A stretch of 64,000 bases of DNA from positions 22,076,472 through 22,140,471 of the forward strand of contig OY783192.1 in assembly GCA_963678675.1 (NCBI GenBank). Reading direction: 5' to 3'. The position numbers were made by a program, and so were the translations under genes. Shown one piece after another: positions 1 to 11,792 of the stretch (positions within the stretch are counted from its first letter, which is position 1; every line of letters begins with the position of its first letter). The notes under the pieces are model-generated. The model did no database searches, was not told the DNA's origin, and was given only the letters and a program-made list of their open reading frames with translations. This stretch comes from Xiphydria camelus. Taxonomy: Eukaryota; Arthropoda; Insecta; Hymenoptera; Xiphydriidae.

Positions 1-133
1 CCGGGTCGAGTTTTTTGACCTGGGAAGTCCTGGGAAGTCCTGGCAAAACGTAAAGTAGCCTAGTGAGATCTTCCGGGTCGAGTATTTGACCTGGGAAGTC
101 CTGGCAAAACCTAAAGTAGCCTATTAAGATCTG
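1..133. repeat. 72-bp tandem duplication
   Basis: Two head-to-tail units start at 1 and 73. Both begin CCGGGTCGAG and carry GACCTGGGAAGTCCTGG and AAAGTAGCCTA. Similar wording (CCCGAGTCGAA) marks the ends of the foldback at 1164-2825, so this may be an eroded relative of it. Bases 134-390 hold no gene I can support. Confidence 0.7.
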
Positions 134-390
134 TTTAAAACTGAGTAGACCTGGTGAAGTCTAAGAAGACCTGTAAAGCCCTAACATGCGCTGTGTCTCC
201 TCGCTCATCTATAGCTCTGTGGCGACCCGTCACGCTGTGGCGGCCTGACGCCAGATTGCGCCGACCTTCTCGGCCCTCGGCTCGCGGCTCCTGGCCCCCG
301 GCTCTCGGTAGTAAAACGGCGGTGCAGTACTATAAACCTAATAGGACCACAGAGCGTCTAAGGCAGGAGTCAGCCTAGCCTTAAGGCAGA

Positions 391-1046
391 AACAGACTGA
401 GCTCACGTCATGTGAGCTCACGTGAGCTCACGTGCTATCGCGTTAAAGACGAAAAGTGTGGAGCGCTGTTTTACATAGTATGTTAATACATCAGAACCAC
501 ACTGAAATCACCTCACGCGTATTACACTACATCGCCAACCGCACGCGTGCTAGCATGTGATTGCCTTCTGCCTATCTGCACATTTTCGTCTCACGTGAGC
601 TCTCGTTTATGCGGTTTTGTTAAAGTTGTGTTGTTTATGTTTGAAAATGGATGAGATTTGAATAGAAAAAGTCAGAGAACATACTGTTTTATACAATCAT
701 GGATTGCCTGAATATCGTGATCATCATATCCGCCAAGCAGCAAAAAAACAATAATGTATGCTTTAAAAGTTTTATCAACTTAACAATTGGGTTGTATCGT
801 ATAAAAAGTTAGGTTAGTTATCAAATATCTAAAATTAGTCGAACTAAATTTGTAAGGTTCACAATTCTTGTGAACGACGCTTTTAACAAACTGTGCATGC
901 GTAGATCAGTCGCCAACGGTTTGTTACTGCTCTGCGAACAAGGCTATCATAAAACGTGATAGTAGTGTGTTTCTAAGCATGCTATCATGGTTAAATCATG
1001 ACAACGTGATAGCACGTAAGCTCACGTGACGTGAGCTCAGTCTGTT
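391..1046. mobile_element. MITE with E-box-rich terminal inverted repeats
   Basis: The left end starts AACAGACTGAGCTCACGTCA and the reverse complement of the right end reads the same. The TIRs run about 45 bp and contain tandem copies of GAGCTCACGT, so several CACGTG-type palindromes sit at each end. The interior is AT-rich with no credible ORF. No clear target duplication is visible. Superfamily unknown. Confidence 0.7.
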
Positions 1047-1163
1047 CCGGTTTTACTGACGAGTCCACAGGCCGACTCCGGGTCGAATTGGCGAACTAAC
1101 TTTTCGTTCGCCACACACAATTTTTTAACACGATTTTGTAAAACATTATAAAACCTAAAGGAA

Positions 1164-2825
1164 CCCGAGTCGAATTTTTGAACCTAGAATGTCCTATAAT
1201 TTCGAATACTTTTTAGGATGTATTAGGACTTAATAGATCTACGTAAACGTTATTTTCTATTATGTGCAAAATCCTAAGTGAGCCTAAAAGGTTCTACTTA
1301 TTGCAGATTTGGGATGGTTTTAGGACTTTTTAGAACTAACGCTAAAACCGAAAATAACCTACTTTAACCCTCCATTAGACGGGTGGATTACCATTGTAAT
1401 CCACGCCCATTTGAATAGCACGTCTAGTAGAATCCACCCGCCTAACGGAGGGTTAACCGATATTTTATTCCCTTCGGATTCCTCAATATTTCAGATTATT
1501 GCATGATAAAAAACTATATGTGTCAAAAGAATATGCACGTCCACTCCAAACTGAATCATATATACGCAGTGACTTTACATCATTCATTATTTATGGAATA
1601 ATTCGGTACAATTTGCACTGTTTGAAACATCATTATTATACCGATTTTGTTATTTTTTAATTGCAAAATGTTGTGAAGACAGTGCATTCACAATATATTT
1701 ACGAAATGTTTGCACGTCGTTAAGGCTCCATGACTGCACTGAGTTTAAACACTGGGTCTTCCCGCCGTGAACCACTAACAATAAGTGTGTTTACTGTGTA
1801 GCTACGATGCTCTTAGTTTCTGTCACACGAACACACTATGGTGATACCACCCCGACTAGAAATTTTCGGCTGATCCTCCCCTGGTCCAGGTAAGGAATGC
1901 CTGACTAGCTCCTGACAAGATATGTAATGCAAATCATTACCCCCTCTCTCTCTCTGGACCCGATCAGGAATTCCTAATGAGGACCAGACGTGGTTAACCA
2001 GATCAGGTCCAGAGTATTGATTTGATGCCGATTTAAAAATTCTAACAAAATTGAAAAAATGAAAAAGGTTGAAATGCAAACTATTCGTACAACTCTTTTT
2101 ATATGTCATATCCTACGCAAAAGGAAAGATAATAAATAAACGGGAGAAAAATATAAAATATTTTAAAAGATTAATTAATAAGAAACAAATAATATATTGG
2201 AAGTAACCAAATACGTGTAGAACGTTTTCCATTATAATAAACTTTTTTTTTTTCGATACTTATGGCAAGATTGTTTAATTACAAAATAATACATAATTTT
2301 TAGTCTTTATTTCACTCACTTCTAAATATTAAAGGAGCTCCTTCATTATTGAAAGCAACTAATTTACCGCGAAGGCTTTTTTAGTACTACACGGTAGAAA
2401 TGGCAAAATTCAGTAACAATATTTAGACTTATTTAGTACTACGTAGAACTTACTAGGATCCACAGAACAAAGTAGGTCAAAAAAGGTTTGCAAGAAGTAC
2501 CGCATAGACCATTTTAAATTACAGAAAATCTTTGTAGACTCAAATAGGTCAAAATAGTTTTAAGAAGGATAAACTAGAATCAAATATTCGACTCGGGAAT
2601 CCAAAGGGAATAAAATATCGGTTAAAGTAGGTCATTTTCGGTTTTTGAGTTAGTTCTAAAAAGTTCTAAAACCATCCCAAATCTGCAATAAGTAGAACTT
2701 TTTAGGCTCACTTAGTATTTTGCAAATAATAGAAAATAACGTTTACGTAGACCTATTAAGTCCTAATACATCCTAAACAAAATTCGAAATTATAGGACAT
2801 TCTAGGTTCAAATATTCGACTCGGG
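1164..2825. mobile_element. foldback element with about 230-bp inverted arms
   Basis: The left arm (1164-1482, including a nested MITE) and right arm (2596-2825) are inverted copies starting CCCGAGTCGAA, with a low rate of mismatch. The loop (about 1.1 kb) has no recognisable coding sequence; its minus-strand ORF near 1813-2109 resembles nothing I know. Superfamily not determined. Confidence 0.8.
1368..1452. mobile_element. 85-bp piggyBac-type MITE
   Basis: Flanked by TTAA at 1364-1367 and 1453-1456. Ends are CCCTCCATTAGACGGGTGG and its near-perfect inverse. TTAA target sites and CCC-starting ends are hallmarks of piggyBac elements. It sits in the left arm of the surrounding foldback; the right arm holds the same locus empty with one TTAA at 2622-2625. 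Confidence 0.85.
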
Positions 2826-2876
2826 AAGGGAGACGATCGTAGTCGCGCGCGTACAGCGGCGAGAAAGACTGCTCTA

Positions 2877-3144
2877 CCGTATGTCCGTCTCTGTACTGGC
2901 CAGTTTGAAAGTTACCTTCGGATAGGCTTGGTCGGTACTCGAGGCATTTAATACGGTAGAAGTCGAGTCAGCCGTTAGAGTTGATGTCAATTCAGGAGAT
3001 CGAAGCGTCTAACCTCGAAATTGTGAGTTTGTGAATAATGGAAATTACGAAAATAATTATAATTACGGTATAAATGTCTCGATTACCGACCAAGCCTATC
3101 CGAAGGTAACTTTCAAACTGGCCAGTACAGAGACGGACATACGG
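2877..3144. mobile_element. MITE with 60-bp perfect TIRs (CCGTATGTCCG family)
   Basis: TA|CCGTATGTCCGTCTC at the left and its inverse at the right, with TA at 2875-2876 and 3145-3146. About 60 bp of TIR match without visible mismatch. The core shares a stretch (GGAGATCGAAG, CTAACCTCGAAATT) with the neighbouring 3221-3616 element, so the two families are related. TA duplication fits Tc1/mariner ancestry. Confidence 0.85.
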
Positions 3145-3220
3145 TATAGTTGCCAAGTTTTAACGAGGCCCACTCTCTCTTCTGCGCGCGGCGCGGGCGT
3201 GGGCTCCTCGCTCGCGTCTA

Positions 3221-3616
3221 CAGTATGTCCCATTGGTAACGCAAGTATTTGAATTTCCCTGACATTTGACTTTGGTAGTACTTGGAATGGTGCTGTAGTT
3301 AAAGTTGGCTTCAGAAGAGTGCGCTGCGTTCTGACGAGCCGTATTTCGAGAGCGAAAAGTGTAAAACGTCTGATTTCCCGGGAACTGTCAATTCGGGAGA
3401 TCGAAGCATCTAACCTCGAAATTAACTGAATTTGTAAATAATGGTAAATAATGTGCAGAAGTGATGAGAAATAATCATACAGGTTTCGCGAAACACGGCT
3501 CGTAAGAACGCAGCGCACTTTTCTGAAGCCAACTCTAACTACAGCACCGTTCCAAGCACTACCAAAGTCAAATGTCAGGGAAATTCAAATACTTGCGTTA
3601 CCAATAGGACATACTA
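3221..3616. mobile_element. Tc1-type MITE, CAGTATGTCC family, copy 1
   Basis: TA|CAGTATGTCC at the left; the right end has one mutated base before TA (3617-3618). About 396 bp with long inverted arms. A second copy lies at 53841-54245. CAGT ends and TA target sites are typical of the Tc1/mariner superfamily. No coding capacity. Confidence 0.85.
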
Positions 3617-3618
3617 TA

Positions 3619-4480
3619 TAAGGCAGGGTTTTACGCGGCGCGGTGGGTAGAACCGTGCGAGTTTCCGTATACCTATATTTACGCAATCCCGTAAGGAGCT
3701 AAAGACGCGCGGGAAATTCACGTCCTCTCTCGCGCGCCCCCTCTTCAGCCGAACCCCTTTATATTTATTCTATTATCCCGCGCCTTATTCCGCGGGGATC
3801 GAAGCCCCCGCCCCCACTCGCCCTCGTTCGGGCCGGGCATTTTTTATGATGCGAATCTCGATGCGAGAGCGAAGATCGGAGAGTCGATGATCGCACCGAG
3901 GCGCGCGGACGGGACCCGAGGGAACTGAAACCGCGCACGCGCGCGCATACAGCGGCGCGAAGGCCGAAGGAGTTATAGAGGCGAAAGAGAAAAAAGGGTC
4001 GATCTCTCGAGATCGCTCGGTGCGCGAGATGTGAAAGGCGACGATCTTTCTGCAGAGTCGTCGATAATCGAGATAAGGTCGATCGCGACGCGATGTAGCT
4101 CGCCTAACGCCGAATTCGGAGACTATAAAGCGCGGGTCCGACACTCGAATACAATCGCGTTAACGCGGTGCGCCCGCGTATACCCGCCGCATGTGGGGGC
4201 GTCGCAGAAGAGGAATAGATCGGTGGGGGCGGAGGCGTGACTCGCCAGGTGGTCGTAAAAAAAAATGTATTAATTTTACGACATCGTTAAAGTCTCGCGC
4301 GAGCGGGCCTATCAAACCGGTTGCGCGGAGGCGGGATAGTTGGCACGTTTCGAGTGTGGCCCGAGAGTGTGATCGCAATTTCGCGATCGATTAATTTCTA
4401 TTTGAGTCACGCTTTATCCCGGATGCTCACGTGCGCGCCACTCACGGGAGAAGCTTCTCGATGCTTCGGAAAGGAATGAT
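3619..4480. other. CpG-rich unique block, no gene recognised
   Basis: GC- and CpG-rich against AT-rich surroundings. Overlapping ORFs exist in several frames, but their composition follows base content (Arg/Ala-rich) and none resembles a protein family. It could be regulatory or a 5' region; no TATA/initiator pair stands out. Confidence 0.4.
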
Positions 4481-5490
4481 TTCTTTACGATTTATCACAA
4501 TGGATGCGAGAAAAGTTTTTACTAGACCACGCTGTTAAAAATTTGATGCTAAATTGAACAAAAATTTGACACAAAATATACTTAAAAATGTTTATTGTTT
4601 CAACGAAAAAGAATTTGTGTTAAAAATTGATGCCAAATTTGTGTTTGTTATTGACCACGAAAACATTATAGGTATTACATTAGTTTGTGATTATGTTAAA
4701 TCACAATTACTCATTAAAAGAATACAAGCAATATAAATTCTATATTAAATTGAATGTAACGTAAATTCCGTATATTTTCCGATTTAGTACGAGTGCTTCG
4801 CGTTAACTTAACACACGAATGCGTAAAAAACTCAAACCTTAGAGGAGTCATGCGTGAAAAATTTCACTGCTGTGCATAATTCGAGCCTGTCTGACCCGAA
4901 TGCTAATTGTCGTATAATATAAATTATACTTTTATTATACATTTAATATTCTTTTAGCGAAGAAGCTAATGCTAGATATTTAAACTTACTTTTTCATATT
5001 GTACTAAACATATTTATCACTAGAAAATTGAAACAAACGTAAATAAATCGACCAACTCGTCGTGACCAATAATTCAAGTCCAAACATAACCTATAAATCT
5101 AAGAGTTAATACAAGAATATTAATACAAAAATGCAAAATTTTCAAATGTGTAGCAATTTTTTTATAATCAAGAGACACGGCCGTGCTCTCGCGGCATGTT
5201 CGTTCAACGTCGCAGCACCCGTGCATCTTTACAGGAAAAATGTCTGCCCCCTTCACCCCTCAATTTTTACATCAAATTTTCTGAATAAATATATGGTTAT
5301 AACCAAAACTATGCTTAGTTACGCCATATAAATTGATTATTTTCTATTGATACAGACCAGAATACATTTTATAAGTTACATATTAAGAGAGATTCATCCT
5401 TAACACAACGCGATGCCACGCCCCTCCCGCCTAAAACTCGAGAATTTTAGATTTCTCGGCCGATACCAGTATGTCAAAATATCACAAAAA
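4481..5490. other. AT-rich interval, nothing recognised
   Basis: Unique-looking AT-rich sequence. Short ORFs show no family resemblance, and no repeats or inverted ends were seen. Confidence 0.4.
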
Positions 5491-5684
5491 TTCCGGCAAT
5501 CTTCGGCGATAGTCGGCCATGATCGGGAATGTGTATACATAGATGCGATCAAACACACACACGCGCCATTGAATGTGTGAGATATATTCCGGCTTTCATC
5601 GTCGACTGTTCGGCGATGATCGGAAATGCGTACATAAATACGACCACACGCATACGCCATCAAATGTATGTGAGAGAATATATA
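5491..5684. repeat. 96-bp tandem duplication
   Basis: Units start TTCCGGC at 5491 and 5587. Both carry GATCGG(G/A)AATG, a CACACGC block and GCCAT(T/C)(G/A)AATGT. Diverged but colinear. Around 5955-6034 lies a worn fragment with GCGGACATACGG, an end of the GTATGTCC element family. Confidence 0.6.
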
Positions 5685-6397
5685 CCTATGTATGACTTCA
5701 AATGCCTGTATCTCCTTAACTAATTACTTTAAAAATATTTTTTCTTTTTCCTTGAATTCAGAAAGTTATAGCGAGCATTTCCATTACTGCAATTATTTCG
5801 ATGCAATAACATATATTATGGTTTCATGCCGATTATATATGTTCAATTGATCGTTTCATATGGTGACAGTAAATGTATCAAGCTGTCAAAATAGTCAAAA
5901 AAAGAAGGAAATGACATGACTCTATATTATCGACTATCGGATTATTTATACCTTACCGACTGCCGAAGTCAAATTTCAAGGTATCGGCCATAGGTATGAC
6001 TTTGATCGGTTTGCCCGCGGACATACGGCAGTTATTTATGGAAATCCTTTCACGAACGAATAGTTCTGGGGAAAATATATATATTATCGAAACATTAATT
6101 ATAAAATCATTTCAAAATATCACGAGAATAAAGCAAAAGTAACGTGGTTATATTTAATTGACTCGTATAGGAATAAAATATGAGACTTTAATTTTGTGGT
6201 AATAAAAAGCTATTCTCCTACACATGCACATATTCTCCTCATGAATAAATTCCAAAAAGGAGTGAAATCTTGTCACAAAAACAGATTCTCTGTAAAAAAA
6301 AAAGGCGGCATGTTCATTCAGTGCCAACAAAATTGATACGTAAAATACTCTCCAAAAAAGATTAGAAATCAATTAAGATCGCCATGTTCAAGATGTA

Positions 6398-7712
6398 GGG
6401 AAGGTGGGGCAAGTTGACGAGGTTAAGTGAAAACAGCCTACAAAAAATAACACAATAGTTTAATTTTAAACAAAGGAGTATACCTATTATTAAAGATGCG
6501 TGATTCAACTATTATGTGCAACCATAAAAATAAAAAAATTATCCAAAAAGGGTACAAAAAGAAAACATTACAATTGCTGTGCATTTTCGTCATCTTACCC
6601 CACCTACGGGGCAAGATGACGAACATATTGGGGCAAGATGACGACTGTACACAAACGTCACATTTAAACGGGCCATGCTTTTCATAACCAGTGCAGGCTT
6701 CATGCCACCACGATTCGCACAATCCACGCTTTTTATCCAGTCTTCTGATGGAGGCTCAGAGTATGCTTCTTCACATCCTGGATATGAAATGTCTTTGTTT
6801 TTAGCAGAATGAATTAATGATCTAGACGAAGATTTCTGAAACACGTCCTTTTTTACTCTCTCAACTTTTTTTGCTTTCTTAACATCTTTGCTATTTTGTT
6901 CTCTTTCTTTCTGTTCTAGTTCTTCTTTGTTTAAAGTTACAGTTAGTATAGAGGCTTTTTGTGTTTCTTTCTCTTAGTTTTTTTACAGAGGGCGATTGTA
7001 TTTTGGAAAGGGTCTAATTTCAATCAACCTACGAAGGGTAGGTTCTGGTATGTATTTCAGAGAGTCCACTGGCATTATTCACTGTCATATTTTCTTCCAG
7101 AACAGCATGGATGGCAGCGATTAAATTGTATCCCGACCAAGACCGATGATTGCTTTCTTTCTTATAATTTCTTACCATCTCTAAAAAAATATATAAAATT
7201 AATGAAATGAGAGAATTTAGTGCCTAGCTATTAATTTTTCTCGTTTCATTTTAATTAACAGACGTTATCTTCTTTCATGAAATAACATTTATAAAATACG
7301 GGGCAAGATGACGAGTTCGTCATCTTACCCCCGTCAACTTGCCCCCATAAGTAGGATTTTAAAGAAAATTAATTTTTTAATAGAAACACATGTTTTTATG
7401 TCGAAGTTTAATTGTACTCTACTTATACTAATCCTACTTAATATAATTAGCTATTTGCCAGTAAAATTCTTACCTTTGTTTTTTTGTAAATCTTTACTTT
7501 GATTGAGAACGATTTTATAACACTATAGGTTAAAACACGCTCGATTCGGTAATCCCGGCTAAATTAACACTGGCGCCATTTATGTTCGTATGATATAGTT
7601 ACGTCCTAGGAAGGTTGTCATAGCCAGTTTGCTTTGCAGAAATCTTCTCTCGGTTTTTGTAAATAACGAATTCGTCATCTTGCCCCGTTCGTCATCTTGC
7701 CCCACCTTACCC
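6398..7712 (-). mobile_element. Tigger/pogo-type deletion derivative C, copy 1
   Basis: TA|GGGAAGGTGGGGCAAG at the left, CTTGCCCCACCTTACCC|TA at the right, TA duplicated at 6396-6397 and 7713-7714. The word GGGGCAAGATGACGA and close variants occurs about nine times in either orientation: at both ends and beside the coding remnant (6406, 6587, 6608, 6630, 7300, 7317, 7333, 7672, 7689). It is inserted into foldback E, whose other copy lacks it. A second copy in the opposite orientation is at 17624-18923. Confidence 0.85.
6646..7178 (-). pseudogene. internally deleted Tigger-like transposase (copy 1)
   Basis: On the minus strand from ATG at 7178 it encodes a Tigger-type N-terminus (MVRNYKKESNH, then an HTH-like stretch AAIHAVLEENMTV). 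It then jumps directly to the region that normally follows the catalytic core (EIRPFPK motif), a basic linker, and a C-terminal zinc finger (WWHEACTGYEKHGPFKCDVC). The DDE catalytic core is missing. Stops and frameshifts break the frame. The copy at 18143-18678 has the same deletion junction. Confidence 0.75.
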
Positions 7713-8148
7713 TATATATAAAAAATAAAAGGCATCATTTGAAAGGGGAATTATTGTAAATCAAATGTTACTGAAAAATTCGTCGAGAAAAAATGTATAA
7801 AAAAATTTTCATAAAAAAGAACTTGCCGCTTTTTTTTCAAAATAAAAAATTCAGACAGATAGAAAATGATATTCGATGTTTATGCACTTATGATTTTAAA
7901 TAAATTCATACACTTATATGATACCACCAGTATATAGTGGAACAAATATGAAAACTTAAACGCGGCAAGCTCTTTTTTATGAAAATTTTTTAATACATTT
8001 TTTGTCGAATTTTTTAGTAACATGATTTACAGTAATTTCCTTTTCAAATGTTGCCTTTTATTTTTTATATATAAATCTTGAATGTGGCGATCTTAATTGA
8101 TTTCTAATCTTTTTTGGAGAGTAGTTTACGTATCAATTTTATTGGCAC

Positions 8149-9077
8149 TGATTTCAATTACAATGATATAGTTGAAATCGAAATTTCTCTTGGTGCGAAG
8201 CATATTTATTTCAAGCGTTTACGAATGATATCATATATCGGAAATAGCTCAACCCCCCGATGGACAAATTCGTTTTGCGAACAGAATGTGACACGTTTTC
8301 CATTACAACTTTACCTCGATGGCATGGTTGTCGACCCGCGCACCTTTATGCACTTCGTATCAGCAAGCCACCGATTCTTCGAAAGCATTTCACCGCGCGC
8401 TCGCATCACCGACCTTTTTCGTCTGCGAAATTAAAGAATCGAAACTTCCTACTCTATACGTCAAGTACCGATACGTACCGCGCAGAGCGGTACGGACTTG
8501 ACATACTCCACTCTCGCAACGCCGCTCGACAAAAAAAAAAGGGTCGTATTATGTCTCTACCATACGCGCGCGAGTACCGATATAGGCACCGGATTGGCGG
8601 CGCGGAAGCTGGGCGTAGGTATATAGGTATAGCGCTATAGGACCAAGGATACACCGCTACGGGATAGCGGAGTAGGGGCGGTGATTGATGGAGGCAGGTT
8701 AGCTTTCCGGATCGGCCGTTAGGAGATTGACCTCCGTCGGGGGGTTTCTATTACGGCGATCCTCGATCCACGACGCACTCCCAGAATTTCTCGCATCGCG
8801 GTTGGCTCGTACACCCGGATAGATCAATTTGTGCGCCATTCTCGCGTCTCTATAATAATAATTATCTATCCGTATAGCAATCCCACGCCACGTGACTGCT
8901 CGCGCGCGCGCTTCGACGGAGCGCATGCTGATCACTTCGGGTTGTTTATCATGACCGGGGAATACATATTTGAAAACTGATAAATAGCACGTAGAGGAAA
9001 GGAGGGTAGTTTTGGATACTAATGTTGAAACTAAACTGGCTTACTTATTTGCGGTCACAGAAAAGTACATTACACCA
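8149..9077. other. CpG-rich interval without recognised gene
   Basis: From about 8250 to 8940 the sequence is CpG-rich with runs such as CGCGCGAG and CGCGCGCG. ORFs here are compositional and resemble no family. No promoter elements are clear enough to call. The last ~130 bases are AT-rich. Confidence 0.35.
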
Positions 9078-9288
9078 CCCCACACAGCGTCGCATATTGC
9101 AGCAACATTGCTACAGTATTACAATATTACACTTGCAATGTTGTAGAAAGATTGCGGAAACATTGCAATATTTTATTGCAGATGCAACGTTGCAGAAAGA
9201 TAGAAGCAATATTGTAATGTTTGCTTATATATTCAATAGGCTAGACAGATTATAGCAATATTGCAATGATATTTTATTGCAATATGTA

Positions 9289-11792
9289 GAGTAAAATCGG
9301 TATATATGGAATAGTCGGGTAATATGGAACTTCCCATAACTTTTAATCAGGTAGCTCCATCTCTTAAGTAACGGCCATATTAGAAAACTCGTTATAACTG
9401 TGTAGTCCTGCTGCAAAATAAAATTGGCGCCAAACGCTACCAACGCTGGAAAATGTGAGGTTATGATTTCGATGTATTCACATTTTGTGCACGGTGTCAA
9501 TTAATATTGTTTTGTGACTACCCTTTGGGAACAAAAATTTGTTTGAAAGCACGGTAAGTTTGTTTAGGCATAAGGTAGTAGAAATCTTGACGATTTGAAT
9601 CGGTATTTTTCATAATAACAAATAGAGCATTATTTTTGTTGTCATTTCGGAATGCGGGTAATATGGAATATTCCATATTTACCGCATTATTGCTATTCCA
9701 TATTACCCACTGAATATAAAGTAGGGTTATTTTTTCCTTTACAGAAATAATGGATACTTCTTTGTCGAAGAAACGAAAACAATGGAGTGCGACTGATATG
9801 ACAAATGCTATTGAATCAGTAAGGAACAGAAGTATGGGATATTTGGCCGCAGCAAAAGCATTTAAAGTTCCACGTACAACACTTTTTCGCCTTTGTAACA
9901 CTGAAGGGCCTCCAGCAACTGTTAGTAAAACGAAATTGGGTAAAAAACCAGTTTTATCACCCGAGTTAGAAGAGGAACTAGTTCGGTATTTACTTCTCAT
10001 GGATAAGAAGTTTTTTGGTCTGACGAGAAGGGATGTCCGATCTATGGCATTTCAACTTGCTAAGCGCAACAACATACCACATCCATTCTCCCTTTTGCGC
10101 GAAACTGCAGGAAAAGATTGGTTCTCTTCCTTTATGAAAAGGCATAAGGCTACATTAAGTTTGAGAAAGCCCACTGGAACTTCCCTAGCAAGAGCCATTG
10201 GTTTTAATCGTGAGAATGTCGCTGAGTTTTTCAACTTGTTAGAGGTGGTTATGACGAAGCAAAATTATGGCCCTCATCAAATATATAACGTAGATGAATC
10301 TGGATTGTCTATTGTGCAATCAAGATGTCCAGAAGTGGTATCGTTAAGAGGCAAAAGACAAGTAGGGGCTATTACGTCGGCAGAAAGAGGCTCTTTGATA
10401 ACAATCGTTATGTGCATAAATGCTGCAGGTGATTTTGTACCGCCCATGATCATCTTTCCACGCAAAAAGTCAAGTAATCAGCTAAAAAAGGGAGCACCTC
10501 CAGGATCTTTGTTTGCTTTCCATCCATCCGGGTGGATTCAAACAGATTTATTTACACAATGGTTTGATCACTTCTTAGAAAAGACCAAACCTTCAGCAAC
10601 AAATCCAGTATTGCTGGTGTTAGATGGCCATCATACTCACACCCGGAACCTAGACGTCCTTATAAGAGCCAAAGAAAACTTCGTTACAATTTTATGCTTA
10701 CCACCACATACGACTCATAAGATGCAGCCCCTCGATAAGACCGTCATGGGTGCATTAAAGACCTTTTATAATGAGGAAGTGAGGATCTTTATGAGAACGG
10801 AAAAACGCACGGTAACACATTTTGATATTTGCCAGTTATTAGGTAGGGCCTATCTCAAAGTGCAATCCGGCGAAAGAGCTGTTAAGGGATTTAGTGCCAC
10901 TGGGATTTATCCTTTAAGAAGAAATATTTTCACGGATGAAGAATTTGCGATGGAAATGCAAAAAGAAAATCAAAATTTATCGGAGGATATTGAACGTACA
11001 AACGAAGAACAGGATAACTTACCTAATGTTCATCCTAGTGACATTGTTCCAGTACCAGAATTAACAAAGAAGTCAGGAACTCGGGGAAGAAAATGTGGGA
11101 GTTCTAAAATAATTACGTCGACACCCAACAAGGAAGAACTAGAGAAATCAATTAATCATTCACGACAGAAAGTTACTCGAAAAGTATTCGATGGACCTGA
11201 ACCTAGTGGATTACAAACCAAGAAACGTAAAGTCACGAAAAAAATTGTCGCCTCTAGTTCCTCTGACTCACAATCTGAACCAGTTGTTGATGATTCATCT
11301 GATGAGGACCTGTCATTGAGCTGCTACACCAAAAAGCCAACTAGTGATGATGTGGAATGTATTTTTTGCCAAGAAAACTTTTCCATGAGCCGAAGTAGAG
11401 AAATATGGGTGATGTGTGTAATCTGCAATGGATGGGCTCACGAAGCATGCACCAGTGCAGAAAAAGATGTTTTTGTTTGCGATTTCTGCAATGCCTAATG
11501 TTCTAAAAAAAATATCATTTTAGTGAAGCATTTTGCGTATATTAGCTCTATTCCATATTACCCCATATGACCATTCCATATTTCTCTCCATTTTTTTTAT
11601 CGGCCCAAAAGGCATTCTTTTTTAAATATTTATCTGAAATTACCGAATATGATTTTATATTCAATTTAGTATCTGATACTGTTTGGAGATACTTAGAACT
11701 AATTATTCACAAAATATTGCAGCTCCAAACAAATAAATTTCTACGTTATTCCTCTACAAGTGATTACTATTCCATATATACCGACTTTACTC
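9289..11792 (+). mobile_element. complete pogo/Tigger-like transposon, 2.5 kb
   Basis: TA|GAGTAAAATCGGTATATATG at the left and the inverse at the right (one mismatch in 26 bp), with TA at 9287-9288 and 11793-11794. Subterminal regions repeat GGGTAATATGGAAT-type words, including a palindromic pair near 9657-9707 and further copies near 11550-11580. It contains one intact transposase ORF. Near-identical TIRs and an open frame suggest recent activity. Confidence 0.9.
9750..11498 (+). CDS. pogo/Tigger-type DDE transposase with C-terminal zinc finger
   Basis: 582 aa, uninterrupted. Residues about 11-50 form the helix-turn-helix (WSATDMTNAIESV, then VPRTTLFRL) that binds element DNA. The DDE core shows D182 (YNVDESGL), D292 (LVLDGHHTH) and D329 (MQPLDKTVMG), the acid triad of the pogo branch of Tc1/mariner transposases, with 36 residues between the last two. 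Residues about 470-510 carry a basic, NLS-like cluster (KKRKVTKK). About residues 534-582 form a Cys/His zinc finger of PHD type (CVICNGWAHEAC, CDFC). A good 3' splice site (TTTTTCCTTTACAG) ends six bases before the ATG, so the 5' UTR probably contains an intron. Nuclear cut-and-paste enzyme; likely supplier for related MITEs. No breaks seen. Confidence 0.92.
   Translation: MDTSLSKKRKQWSATDMTNAIESVRNRSMGYLAAAKAFKVPRTTLFRLCNTEGPPATVSKTKLGKKPVLSPELEEELVRYLLLMDKKFFGLTRRDVRSMAFQLAKRNNIPHPFSLLRETAGKDWFSSFMKRHKATLSLRKPTGTSLARAIGFNRENVAEFFNLLEVVMTKQNYGPHQIYNVDESGLSIVQSRCPEVVSLRGKRQVGAITSAERGSLITIVMCINAAGDFVPPMIIFPRKKSSNQLKKGAPPGSLFAFHPSGWIQTDLFTQWFDHFLEKTKPSATNPVLLVLDGHHTHTRNLDVLIRAKENFVTILCLPPHTTHKMQPLDKTVMGALKTFYNEEVRIFMRTEKRTVTHFDICQLLGRAYLKVQSGERAVKGFSATGIYPLRRNIFTDEEFAMEMQKENQNLSEDIERTNEEQDNLPNVHPSDIVPVPELTKKSGTRGRKCGSSKIITSTPNKEELEKSINHSRQKVTRKVFDGPEPSGLQTKKRKVTKKIVASSSSDSQSEPVVDDSSDEDLSLSCYTKKPTSDDVECIFCQENFSMSRSREIWVMCVICNGWAHEACTSAEKDVFVCDFCNA

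Larger units (their letters stand above)
6108..8148. mobile_element. foldback element E, copy 1 (interrupted)
   Basis: Left part 6108-6395 and right part 7715-8148 become a single long inverted-repeat element once the inserted C element (6398-7712) is removed. The same sequence lies at 61880-62785. Arms contain ATTCTCCTCATGAATAAA, GGCGGCATGTTCATTCAG and GGCATCATTTGAAAGG. The right arm stops abruptly near 8148, so this copy is truncated there. No protein-coding capacity seen. Confidence 0.75.

Noticed and set aside
3785..4394. Overlapping ORFs on both strands in the CpG-rich block
   Set aside because: Arg/Ala-rich frames in several registers follow base composition; no domain, no splice context.
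8114..8640. ORFs of 106 and 126 codons
   Set aside because: They overlap each other in different frames across a foldback end and CpG-rich DNA, and resemble nothing.
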